DNA of 64,000 nt from Qipengyuania_B thermophila (lineage in GTDB: Bacteria; Pseudomonadota; Alphaproteobacteria; Sphingomonadales; Sphingomonadaceae), in NCBI RefSeq assembly GCF_004153605.1, contig NZ_SDSI01000001.1:62001-126000 (forward strand), given 5' to 3'. Below the pieces are notes generated by a model. The model saw only the letters and a list, made by a program, of their open reading frames with translations. It did not search any database and had not been told where the DNA came from. The position numbers and the translations under genes were made by a program. This document shows, one piece after another, positions 44,973-52,664 of this stretch; positions within the stretch are counted from its first letter, which is position 1, and the number at the start of each line of letters is the position of its first letter.

Positions 44973-45506
44973 GTGAGCAGTTCACGTCGATCCCTCGACT
45001 GGGGATTTCCTCGCTGGCGCGGCTACGGCAGCTCTCGCGAAGCGGCACAGGTGCGTCTCTGCGACCGGCACGGGTGCGAGGAACCGGGCGATTGCCCCGC
45101 ACCCAAGGCGCCCAACAGCACGGAGCGGTGGCATTTCTGCCGCCGGCACGCCGCCGAATACAACAGCCGCTGGGACTACTTCGCCGGTCTCGAGGCGGAG
45201 GAACGCGAACAGCGCGTCCGCTCTGAACGGCACACGGCCGACGGCTATGCGCGGGCGCAGCACTACGGCTGGGCAAGCGATGGCGACGGCTCGCGCTCGG
45301 CCGACGAGATGCGGGCGCTCGGTGTGCTCGGCCTCGACGCCGACGCCGACATGGCCGCCGTCAAGCGGGCGTGGCGCGAACGCGCCAAGCTCGTCCATCC
45401 CGATGTCCGCCCCGACGACGCCGACGCGGCGCAGCAGTTCCGCCGGCTCCAGCTCGCCTACGAGGTTCTGAAGGCGGCCGAAGAACGGCGGACGTGGCGC
45501 GGCTGA
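44973..45506 (+). CDS. J-domain protein with N-terminal Cys motif
   Basis: A 177-residue co-chaperone-like protein. The N-terminal part carries LCDRHGCEEPGDCPAPKAPN and FCRRHAAEYNSRWDYFAGL, with four Cys/His clusters that could bind zinc. The C-terminus is a compact J domain (ALGVLGLDADADMAAVKRAW, AKLVHPDVRPDD, LQLAYEVLK) whose HPD motif would stimulate DnaK ATPase. GTG at 44973 is chosen; another GTG three codons earlier is possible. Proteins of this form are conserved in alphaproteobacteria; the client is unknown. Confidence 0.87.
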   Translation: MSSSRRSLDWGFPRWRGYGSSREAAQVRLCDRHGCEEPGDCPAPKAPNSTERWHFCRRHAAEYNSRWDYFAGLEAEEREQRVRSERHTADGYARAQHYGWASDGDGSRSADEMRALGVLGLDADADMAAVKRAWRERAKLVHPDVRPDDADAAQQFRRLQLAYEVLKAAEERRTWRG

Positions 45507-45746
45507 TCCCCGGGGGACGCAGCCACGCGCGGCGGCCGCCAAGGTATCGCTGGTTGACTTTCCGGCTCCACACGCCCACATGGCCCGCAGACGGGACGCT
45601 TTGGCAGCGTGAAACGGCGGCGAAGAGGCCGCGAGCTGCGCCCCGTCATGTCCAAGAGCTTCCCTTTTCACGCGGGTCGTTCCGAACCCGCTTCGCGCGT
45701 GGCTCGGCCTCGTGCGTCGCCGCACATGAAAGCGACACCAAATCCA

Positions 45747-47084
45747 ATGTCATTTGAACTGCTCGGGCTGTCCCAGCCCGTTCTCCAGGCGCTCAGCGAA
45801 AAAGGCTACACGGCGCCCACGCCCATCCAGGAACAGGCGATCCCGCTGGTCCTGCAAGGCCGCGACCTGATGGGCATCGCCCAGACCGGCACCGGCAAAA
45901 CGGCCGCCTTCACCCTTCCCTCCATCGACCGGCTGCGCGCGGCCGAAAGAGGGACGCCGCGCCGCTCGTGCAGGATGCTGGTGCTCGCTCCGACACGCGA
46001 GCTGGCGGGCCAGATTGCCGATGCCGCGCGCGATTACGGCGCCTTGTCAGGGCTCTCCACCGCGGTCATCGTCGGCGGCACGTCCGTCAACCGCGACCGT
46101 CAGAAGATGGCGCGCGGTGTCGACATTCTGGTCGCAACGCCCGGACGCCTTGTCGACCTGCTCGATCAGGGCGCGATGACGCTGAACCATGTGGAGATCC
46201 TCGTGCTCGACGAGGCCGACCAGATGCTGGACCTCGGCTTCATCCACGCGCTGAGGAAGATCGTCGGCCTGCTGCCGCAGAAGCGGCAGACGCTGCTGTT
46301 CTCGGCCACCATGCCCAAGGCCATCAAGGATCTGGCGGCGCGGTATCTGCGCGAGCCGGCGCATGTCTCGGTGACGCCGGCGGCGACGACTGCCGAACGG
46401 GTGACGCAGTATGTCTGCCATGTCAGCCAGCCGGAAAAGCAGGCGCTGCTCACCCTTTCGCTGAGCAAGGGGCTGGCATCGGACGAGATCGACCGCGCGC
46501 TGGTGTTCACACGAACCAAGCATGGCGCCGACCGGGTGGTGCGCCATCTCGACAAGGCCGGCATCCGCGCCAACGCCATTCACGGCAACAAGAGCCAGCC
46601 GCAGCGCGAACGGGCTCTGGACGAGTTTCGCCAAGGCCGCGTCCGCGTGCTGGTGGCGACCGACATCGCCGCGCGCGGCATCGACATTCCGGGCGTGAGC
46701 CACGTGTTCAACTTCGAGCTGCCGAACGTGGCCGAACAGTATGTCCACCGCATCGGCCGCACCGCGCGGGCGGGCCGCGACGGCTCGGCCATCGCCTTCT
46801 GCGCGCCGGACGAGAAGGCGTATCTGAAGGACATCGAGAAGCTGACCCGCCAGACCTTGCAGCCGATCCCCTTGCCGCCGTCCTTCCGCGCGGCGGTGGA
46901 GCAGCTCGGGAGAATGCCGGAAGAGCCTTCGCGGCAGGTGCACAGCCGGCCCGAGCCGCGCCTGAAGGTCCAGGCGAAGCCGGCACCGCACCGCGGCGCG
47001 CGGCCGCCGCAGGGCGGCGAGCGCGGACGGGCGGGTCGCGGCGGAGGCCGGCGATCGAGCGGCGGAGCGCGGGCGGCGCGCTAG
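45747..47084 (+). CDS. DEAD-box ATP-dependent RNA helicase (RhlE-like)
   Basis: A 445-residue helicase. Visible motifs in order are Q motif (YTAPTPIQ), Walker A AQTGTGKTA (Lys51), LAPTRELAGQ, DEAD (VLDEADQML), SAT (LLFSATMP), ATDIAARGIDIPGV and HRIGRTARAGRDG. The C-terminal 60 residues are Arg/Gly-rich and unstructured. ATGs also occur at 45726 and further upstream; 45747 (MSFELLGLSQPVLQALSEKG) matches RhlE family starts. The 240 bases before it hold no other gene; a TTGACT at 45553 is a possible -35. Role is probably ribosome or mRNA remodelling. Confidence 0.94.
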   Translation: MSFELLGLSQPVLQALSEKGYTAPTPIQEQAIPLVLQGRDLMGIAQTGTGKTAAFTLPSIDRLRAAERGTPRRSCRMLVLAPTRELAGQIADAARDYGALSGLSTAVIVGGTSVNRDRQKMARGVDILVATPGRLVDLLDQGAMTLNHVEILVLDEADQMLDLGFIHALRKIVGLLPQKRQTLLFSATMPKAIKDLAARYLREPAHVSVTPAATTAERVTQYVCHVSQPEKQALLTLSLSKGLASDEIDRALVFTRTKHGADRVVRHLDKAGIRANAIHGNKSQPQRERALDEFRQGRVRVLVATDIAARGIDIPGVSHVFNFELPNVAEQYVHRIGRTARAGRDGSAIAFCAPDEKAYLKDIEKLTRQTLQPIPLPPSFRAAVEQLGRMPEEPSRQVHSRPEPRLKVQAKPAPHRGARPPQGGERGRAGRGGGRRSSGGARAAR

Positions 47085-47093
47085 CGAGCGGAG

Positions 47094-47125
47094 CGCTTTC
47101 TCTCTTGCCGGGGAGAGAGAAAGCG
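47094..47125. terminator. bidirectional terminator between helicase and PLP enzyme
   Basis: A perfect 12-bp stem, CGCTTTCTCTCT with AGAGAGAAAGCG, has an 8-base loop. It lies 10 bases after the helicase stop and 8 bases beyond the convergent gene's stop. Confidence 0.75.
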
Positions 47126-47132
47126 GTTCCCG

Positions 47133-48452
47133 TCAGACTGCGCCGAGCGCCTGTTCGAAGTCCGCAATCAGGTCGTCCGCATCCTCGATCCCCACGCTGA
47201 TCCGCACGAGGTTGTCGGAGATCCCCAGTTCCGTCCGCCGCCCCTGAGGCACGGACAGGTGGGTCATTGACGCCGGGTGGCTCGCCAGGGTTTCCGTGCC
47301 GCCGAGGCTCACCGCGAGCTTGGCCACCTTCAGCGCGTCGAGGAAACGGAAGCATTCCTCCTCCCCGCCCTTCAGGAACACGGAAAAGGTCGAGCCGGCG
47401 CCGAGGCAATGGCGTTCGTAGATGTCCTGCTGGCGCGGATCGCTGATGAAGCCGAGATAGCCCAACCCCTCCACCTTCGGGTGGTCGCGCAGGTAAGCGC
47501 AGACCTTGGCGGCGTTCTCGCCTGCGCGCGTCATGCGCAGTTCCACCGTCTCGAGGCTGCGCAGCAGCATCCAGGCGGTGTTCGGGTCGGCAATGCCGCC
47601 CATCGTGTTGCGCAGGGAGCGGACCGGGTTCATCCACTTCTTCGCCCCCGCCACACTTCCCGCAACGAGGTCGCTGTGACCGCCGACATATTTGGTCAGC
47701 GAATAGGCGACGATGTCGGCCCCGTGCTCCAGCGGCCGCTGCCACAAGGGGCCGAGAAAGGTGTTGTCGATCGCGATCGGAGGGCCGTCCGCGCCGAACG
47801 CCGCGTCGCGCGCATCGCGCACCGCCTGCACATCGACCAGCGCATTGGTCGGGTTGCCGGGCGACTCAAGGTAGATCATCGCCACCTTGCCTCCCTGCTC
47901 GGACGCCATCTCGGTCGCGCGGGCAAGGATGTTGTCGAGTTCGTCGCGGGTCGCGCCGGCGGGGAAATCGACATAGGAGACGCCGAACCGGCTCAGCGTC
48001 TTGGCGACGAACCCTTCGGATGCGGCGTAGAGCGGCCCGGAGTGGACGATCACGTCGCCGGCCGAACAATAGGCCATCATCAGGATGCAGATCGCGGTCA
48101 TCCCGGAGGAAAAGCACAGCGCGTCCTCGGCCCCGTCCCAGATGGCCAGGCGGTCCTCCAGAATTTCCTGGTTCGGCCCGTTGAAACGCGAATAGACGAG
48201 GCCCTCCGCCCCGCCCTCGCGGATGCCGGTGATCCCCTCGAAATGCCGCTTGCCCGCCGCCGCGGATTCGAAGGCGAAGGTGGAGGTGAGAAAGACCGGC
48301 GGTTTCAGCGATCCTTCCGACAGCACCGGATCGTAGCCATAGCCCATCATCAGCGTCGCAGGCTTGAGCCTCCGGCCATTGAGGCTCGTCACCTCCGGCT
48401 TGGGCTTGCGCCGGGGGAGCGGATTGCCGGACGAATCGAGTGCATCGGGCAT
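47133..48452 (-). CDS. PLP-dependent trans-sulfuration enzyme family (cystathionine gamma-synthase/lyase-like)
   Basis: A 439-residue fold-type-I PLP enzyme of the Cys/Met metabolism family. Motifs are YSRFNGPNQEILEDRLAIWD, FSSGMTAICILMMAYCSAGD, YLESPGNPTNALVDV, AIDNTFLGPLWQRPLEHGAD, and YSLTKYVGGHSD, with the PLP Lys at 254. The C-terminus has VSLGGTETLASHPASMTHLS. The substrate (cystathionine, O-succinylhomoserine or methionine) cannot be fixed from sequence. The N-terminal 25 residues are an extension with Pro/Arg. Translation starts after AAGGAAGG with 7-base spacing. That site is predicted to be sequestered by a structured leader (48460-48553) containing a Cys-codon uORF, so regulation by sulfur amino acid status is likely. 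Confidence 0.9.
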   Translation of the reverse strand: MPDALDSSGNPLPRRKPKPEVTSLNGRRLKPATLMMGYGYDPVLSEGSLKPPVFLTSTFAFESAAAGKRHFEGITGIREGGAEGLVYSRFNGPNQEILEDRLAIWDGAEDALCFSSGMTAICILMMAYCSAGDVIVHSGPLYAASEGFVAKTLSRFGVSYVDFPAGATRDELDNILARATEMASEQGGKVAMIYLESPGNPTNALVDVQAVRDARDAAFGADGPPIAIDNTFLGPLWQRPLEHGADIVAYSLTKYVGGHSDLVAGSVAGAKKWMNPVRSLRNTMGGIADPNTAWMLLRSLETVELRMTRAGENAAKVCAYLRDHPKVEGLGYLGFISDPRQQDIYERHCLGAGSTFSVFLKGGEEECFRFLDALKVAKLAVSLGGTETLASHPASMTHLSVPQGRRTELGISDNLVRISVGIEDADDLIADFEQALGAV

Positions 48453-48459
48453 GAAAAAA

Positions 48460-48553
48460 CCTTCCTTGGTCGTGTGGCCCCCAGGAAGGCGGGGGCAGGT
48501 CGTGCCGGAGGGGCGCTGGCGATCCTAACCTCCGCAGGACCGCATCTCCGCCA
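48460..48553 (-). promoter_or_regulatory. structured 5' leader with pseudoknot-like folds and anti-Shine-Dalgarno
   Basis: On the minus strand, TGGCG (48553-48549) pairs with CGCCA (48521-48517). Inside it GTCCT (48540-48536) pairs with AGGAT (48526-48522). The loop sequence CGGAGG (48534-48529) is complementary to CCTCCG (48511-48506), giving an H-type pseudoknot. Downstream, CCCCC/GGGGG (48495-48491 with 48482-48478) forms a hairpin whose loop CCTTCCT (48489-48483) is complementary to the Shine-Dalgarno AAGGAAGG (48467-48460) of the PLP enzyme. The folds are drawn by hand, not computed. I did not recognise it as SAM-II, SAH or another described class. Confidence 0.55.
48525..48545 (-). CDS. 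putative leader peptide MRSCGG (uORF)
   Basis: A six-codon reading frame, ATG CGG TCC TGC GGA GGT then TAG, lies 72 bases before the stop-to-start distance of the PLP enzyme. GGTGG/GGCGGAG lies just upstream. Its Cys codon and the two Gly codons fall inside the loop that pairs with CCTCCG, so ribosome progress through the uORF would decide the leader fold. Translation is inferred. Confidence 0.4.
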   Translation of the reverse strand: MRSCGG

Positions 48554-48679
48554 CCAGCAGCATGGGAGGCGACGATTAACGGGGGCACGCGGCGCTTTCA
48601 ATCTCCGGCCCGCCCGACCTCGGCACGACGTCGCGCGGGTTCAGGGGCGTGCAAGCTCCCCTCGGTCAGGATTCGGAAC

Positions 48680-49321
48680 ATGATCCGCCTGCCTGCCGCC
48701 CCGTGCCTGCTCGCCGCTCTCCCCGTTGCGTTTGTCGCGCAGGCGCAGTCGCCATCTGCCGAGCAGTGGGAGATCGGTCCTGTCGAGCGCGGACGCAGCC
48801 TGTCGCCCGGCATGCCGCCCACGCTGGAGGCCACGCGCGACGGACCGGCGTTCCGTTTTCCGCAGCCGAGCGCCGCAGCAGGCCATGTGCACTACGTCAC
48901 CGTTCCCGTCAGCTCGCTGGAACGCGCGCGCCGGATCACCCTGCGCTACCGGATCGATGCCGCCCCCGGCGTGCGCTTCGTGCCGCAGGAAGCGCCGCAT
49001 GAAGAAGCCAGCCTGTCGCTCTATTTCCAACAACGCGGCGATGGCTGGACCCGCCGCTTTCCCACCCACCGCTGGTACGCGCCGTCCAGCAAGGTCATGC
49101 CCCTGCGTCCGGGCACGCACACGGTGACGGTCGCCATGAACGAGCCGTGGGTCGCGGTCCTCGGCGGCACTTCCCACGATCTGCCCGAGGACTTCGCCGC
49201 GGCACGGCGCGACACGGCGCGCGTGGGCTTTGTCTTCGGATCGGCAGCGAGCGGGCGCGGCCATGGCGTGTTCGCCACCGGACCGGCTCGTTTCACCATT
49301 CTCGACTTCCGGATCGAATAG
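48680..49321 (+). CDS. secreted protein of unknown function
   Basis: A 213-residue protein with signal peptide (MIRLPAAPCLLAALPVAFVA, cleavage near QAQSP). The rest is beta-rich with no membrane segment: QWEIGPVERGRSLSPGMPPT, HVHYVTVPVSSLERARRITL, and VFGSAASGRGHGVFATGPAR. The jelly-roll-like pattern (RITLRYRIDA, ARFTILDFRIE) would suit a carbohydrate-binding-like domain, but I do not recognise a family. It stands alone between the leader of the PLP enzyme and infC. Confidence 0.8.
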   Translation: MIRLPAAPCLLAALPVAFVAQAQSPSAEQWEIGPVERGRSLSPGMPPTLEATRDGPAFRFPQPSAAAGHVHYVTVPVSSLERARRITLRYRIDAAPGVRFVPQEAPHEEASLSLYFQQRGDGWTRRFPTHRWYAPSSKVMPLRPGTHTVTVAMNEPWVAVLGGTSHDLPEDFAAARRDTARVGFVFGSAASGRGHGVFATGPARFTILDFRIE

Positions 49322-49345
49322 TCCCGGTAGCCGGGCGATTGAAGC

Positions 49346-49888
49346 TTACTTGGGCGAGAGCACCATCAGCATCTGCCGGCCTTCGAGGCGGGGATAGGCT
49401 TCGACCTTGGCGGTTTCGGCCACGTCCTCCTGCACCCGCTTGAGCAGGTCCATCCCGAGCTGCTGATGCGCCATTTCGCGCCCGCGGAAACGCAGCGTGA
49501 TCTTGACCTTGTCGCCATCCTCGATGAAGCGCGCGACGTTGCGCATTTTGACGTCATAGTCATGATCATCGATGTTCGGGCGCATCTTGATCTCTTTGAT
49601 GTCCTGCGTCTTCTGGGTCTTGCGCGCCGCGTTGGCCTTTTTCTGGGCCTCGTAGCGGAACTTGCCGACGTCGAGGAACTTGCACACCGGCGGATCGGCG
49701 TTGGGCGACACCTCGACGAGGTTCAGCCCGAGTTCGGCCGCCTGTTCGATGGCTTGCCGCGTGTACATGACGCCAAGGTTCTCGCCCTCGTCGTCGATGA
49801 CGCGGACCTTGTCAGCCTGAATGAAGTGATCGAAACGCGGGCCGCTCTTGATCGGCGGCTGAAGCATGCGGCGAGGCGGACGGGGTAT
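49346..49888 (-). CDS. infC: translation initiation factor IF-3 (probable AUA start)
   Basis: IF-3 binds the 30S subunit and enforces start codon fidelity. The N-domain is IQADKVRVIDDEGENLGVMY and the linker is rich in Lys. The C-domain has IKEIKMRPNIDDHDYDVKMR and RFIEDGDKVKITLRFRGREM. From the ATG at 49867 the product has 173 residues, but no Shine-Dalgarno precedes that codon. An in-frame ATA at 49888 has AGGAG eight bases upstream and adds seven residues (PRPPRR-type), giving 180. IF-3 genes are known for rare start codons (AUU in E. coli) used in autoregulation, so the ATA is chosen. rpmI and rplT do not follow. Confidence 0.93.
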   Translation of the reverse strand: MPRPPRRMLQPPIKSGPRFDHFIQADKVRVIDDEGENLGVMYTRQAIEQAAELGLNLVEVSPNADPPVCKFLDVGKFRYEAQKKANAARKTQKTQDIKEIKMRPNIDDHDYDVKMRNVARFIEDGDKVKITLRFRGREMAHQQLGMDLLKRVQEDVAETAKVEAYPRLEGRQMLMVLSPK

Positions 49889-49960
49889 GGGGCAGTCTCC
49901 TGGTGTTGCAGATCAGGCGGGCTATGTAGGCGCGAAGCGGCGCCCGCGCCAGAGGTTTGC

Positions 49961-50662
49961 TCAGGCGTTCCGCTCCCAGAGGCGAAATTGCACCAGCTTG
50001 TCTCCGGCGCGCAACACGGCGCTGATCTTCTCGGCCGGTTGCAGCGCCTTGATGATGGCTGGATCGTTCGCCGCCATGCCGCCAGTGAGGGTGCCGAACG
50101 CCGGGAGCACCAGCCGCTCCGCCCCGTCGCGCGCGCAGGCCAGAACCGCGCACGGCCGGCTGATCCGCCGGCGGCCGACACGCACCTGCACCCGCGGATG
50201 GAAGTGACCGGACATCTCCGGCCGCACCTCTCCCGCTCGGGCGATGTGGCGCAGGACCGCGCGGCCGAGCTGCAGCTCCTCCACCCGCTCGCCGCCGCAT
50301 TCGGCGGCGCCCGACGTGGCCGGACCATCGTGATTGCCCGTGATCCAGACCCAGTGCACCGCCCGGGTCAGCGCCTGCAGCATCCCGCACACATGCGGGT
50401 CGAGCCGTGCCGCCCCGTCGGGATCGTGGAAGTTGTCGCCAAGGGTGATCACGCGGCGCGCGCCCGTCTCCCGAATGGCGAGAGCCACGCGCTCCAGCGT
50501 CTCGCGGCTGTCATAGGGCGGCAGGAACTGGCCGTGGCGGGCAAAGAAGCTGGCTTTTTCCAGATGCAGGTCGGCGACCAGCAGCGCCTGCTCGCGCGGC
50601 CAGTACACGGCGCGCCCGGCCGCCAGCAGCATCGCCTCGCCTGCGAACGAAAAGGGAACCAT
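49961..50662 (-). CDS. pdeM: ligase-associated DNA damage response endonuclease PdeM-like metallophosphoesterase
   Basis: A 233-residue calcineurin-like phosphoesterase. Metal-binding motifs are VADLHLEKASFF (Asp31, His33), TLGDNFHD, WITGNHDG and MSGHFHPRVQV. The YWPREQALLVADLHLEKASF pattern is that of PdeM proteins, normally encoded beside an Lhr-type helicase and an ATP-dependent DNA ligase. Neither partner is adjacent here: infC lies downstream and hemF is divergent. The ATG at 50662 was chosen because the domain begins at once; the frame is open further. Confidence 0.88.
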   Translation of the reverse strand: MVPFSFAGEAMLLAAGRAVYWPREQALLVADLHLEKASFFARHGQFLPPYDSRETLERVALAIRETGARRVITLGDNFHDPDGAARLDPHVCGMLQALTRAVHWVWITGNHDGPATSGAAECGGERVEELQLGRAVLRHIARAGEVRPEMSGHFHPRVQVRVGRRRISRPCAVLACARDGAERLVLPAFGTLTGGMAANDPAIIKALQPAEKISAVLRAGDKLVQFRLWERNA

Positions 50663-50707
50663 GGGCGGCCCTTGCCCCCCTCGGCGCCATTTGGCAAGAG
50701 CGGTTCC

Positions 50708-51565
50708 ATGACGCCATGGCAGCACGAAGTCGAAGCGGCCCGCGGGTGGTTCGAGTCGCTGCGCGACCGGATCTGCGCCGAGTTCGAGACCATCGAACGC
50801 GAAGCCGGCTCGGATGCGTCGTTCGAGTATGTTCGCTGGGAACGCGAGGAGGACGGCAACCCTGATCCCGGCGGCGGCACGCGCGGCCTGATGAAGGGCG
50901 CGGTGTTCGAGAAGGTCGGTGTGAATGTCTCCACCGTCCATGGCCGCTTCGCCCCGGCTTTCGCGGCCACCATCCATGGCGCGGACGAGCACAACCCGCA
51001 GTTCACCGCCACTGGCGTCAGCCTGGTCGCGCACATGGCAAATCCCCACGTGCCCGCCGTGCACATGAACACCCGGTTCCTCGTGACGGGCAAGGCGTGG
51101 TTCGGCGGCGGGGCGGATCTCAACCCTCCGATCCCGTACGCCGACGACACCGAGGCGTTCCACGCCCGGCTGCGCGCGGCCTGCATGGCGCACAACCCCA
51201 CCTATTACGAACGCTTCGCCAAGTGGGCCGACGAGTATTTTTTCATCCCCCACCGCGGGGTCGCCCGCGGTGTCGGCGGCATCTTCTACGACCATCTCGA
51301 ATGCGACGACGAGGCCGCGTTCCAGCGTCATTTCGCGTTCACCCGCGATGTGGGCGAGGCGTTTCTCGACATCTTCCCGCAGCTGGTGCGGCGCCGCATG
51401 GCAAGCGCCTTCACCGCGGACGACAAGCGGCGCCAGCTGGAGTGGCGCGGGCGCTATGCCGAATTCAATCTCGTCTACGATCGGGGCACGTTGTTCGGCC
51501 TCAAGACGGGTGGCAACATCGACGCCATCCTGATGTCCCTGCCGCCGGAGGCTGTCTGGAGCTGA
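50708..51565 (+). CDS. hemF: oxygen-dependent coproporphyrinogen-III oxidase
   Basis: A 285-residue heme-biosynthesis enzyme that oxidatively decarboxylates coproporphyrinogen III to protoporphyrinogen IX using O2. Motifs are HMANPHVPAVHMNTRFLV, WFGGGADLNPPIPYADD, HRGVARGVGGIFYDHLE, and EFNLVYDRGTLFGLKTGGNI. The start MTPWQHEVEAARGWFESLRD at 50708 is typical. It points to aerobic heme synthesis. Confidence 0.97.
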   Translation: MTPWQHEVEAARGWFESLRDRICAEFETIEREAGSDASFEYVRWEREEDGNPDPGGGTRGLMKGAVFEKVGVNVSTVHGRFAPAFAATIHGADEHNPQFTATGVSLVAHMANPHVPAVHMNTRFLVTGKAWFGGGADLNPPIPYADDTEAFHARLRAACMAHNPTYYERFAKWADEYFFIPHRGVARGVGGIFYDHLECDDEAAFQRHFAFTRDVGEAFLDIFPQLVRRRMASAFTADDKRRQLEWRGRYAEFNLVYDRGTLFGLKTGGNIDAILMSLPPEAVWS

Positions 51566-51575
51566 GCGCGGCCAC

Positions 51576-52664
51576 CTAGAAGCTGCGCCGGCGCCAGACG
51601 AAGATCGACGACGCCGCGAAGTTCCAGACCGTCCCGACGACGATCCCTGCGAATGCCGCCAGCCACCACTCGTAGTGGAGCGAGAAGGCATAGGAGGCGA
51701 TCCCGACATTGCCGAGCAGCCCGATGCTGCACACCAGGTAGAAGCCGAGCAGCCCGGTGAAGAAGGAGACGCCCCGCCGCCTCGCGTCGCGATAGGTCAG
51801 CATGTTGTTGAGGATGTAGTTCCCGGTCATCGCCGTCACCGTCGCCAGTGTCTGCGCCGCGACAAAGCTCGCACCGGCGGCGAAGAAGGCCAGTGCGAAA
51901 CTCGCATAATGGACGATGACCCCGAGCCCCCCGACCAGTGCGAAGAAGACGAGCCGGGCGGGGATGAAGCGCCCGACCGTCTTGTCGAGCAGCAGCAGGC
52001 CGAACTGAAGCAGCACCGCGGTGTCGAGCTTGCTTTCGCCATGCTGCCTTGTGCGGAACACATAGGGCAGCTCGGCGACCTTCAGCGCCCTTGGAGAGCT
52101 GGCGAACAGATCCAGCAGGATCTTGTAGCCTTCGCCCGAAAGATTGCGCACGGCCGCATCGAACGCCTCGCGCCGGATCATGAAGAACCCGCTCATCGGG
52201 TCGCTGACCGGCGCCCGCAGCACCTTTGTGGCAATCGCGGTGGCAAGGCGGCTCATCCGCGCCCGCTGCGCGCTCCAAGCCCCGACACCCCCCTCGCCCG
52301 CGTAGCGGGTGGCGACCACCACATCCGCGTCCGTCGTGCGCAGCGTGGCCAGCATCCGCGGCAGCAGGGTCTCGTCATGCTGCAGATCCCCGTCGATTAC
52401 GGCAAAGACGGGCGCCGGACTGCTGAGCATCCCCTCGATCACCGCCGTCGACAGGCCCCGCCGGCCGATCCGGCGGATCACCCGCACCGGATGACCGGCC
52501 TCGTGCAGGGCCAGGGCCTGCGCCGCCGTGCCGTCGGGCGAGTCATCGTCGACAACGATCATCTCCCACGCCTCACCGGCCAGCGCGTCGCTGAGCCGCG
52601 CATGCAGCAAGGGCAGGTTGTCGGCCTCGTTGTAGGTCGGAACGATAACGGAAAGTTCAGGCAT
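51576..52664 (-). CDS. family 2 glycosyltransferase fused to GtrA-like membrane domain
   Basis: A 362-residue protein resembling polyprenyl-phosphate mannosyl/glucosyltransferases (DPM1/GtrB). The GT-A domain has LSVIVPTYNEADNLPLLHAR, VDDDSPDG, VIDGDLQHDE and DPMSGFFMIRREAF. The C-terminal third is a four-helix GtrA-type membrane domain (about 235-350). It probably makes a lipid-linked sugar donor and flips or positions it. It overlaps the next gene upstream by 8 bases and may glycosylate with it. Confidence 0.9.
   Translation of the reverse strand: MPELSVIVPTYNEADNLPLLHARLSDALAGEAWEMIVVDDDSPDGTAAQALALHEAGHPVRVIRRIGRRGLSTAVIEGMLSSPAPVFAVIDGDLQHDETLLPRMLATLRTTDADVVVATRYAGEGGVGAWSAQRARMSRLATAIATKVLRAPVSDPMSGFFMIRREAFDAAVRNLSGEGYKILLDLFASSPRALKVAELPYVFRTRQHGESKLDTAVLLQFGLLLLDKTVGRFIPARLVFFALVGGLGVIVHYASFALAFFAAGASFVAAQTLATVTAMTGNYILNNMLTYRDARRRGVSFFTGLLGFYLVCSIGLLGNVGIASYAFSLHYEWWLAAFAGIVVGTVWNFAASSIFVWRRRSF

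Noticed and set aside
48453..48600. SAM-II or SAH riboswitch before the PLP enzyme
   Set aside because: The conserved nucleotides of these classes are not visible; the leader has a different pairing pattern and a uORF, so it is reported as unassigned.
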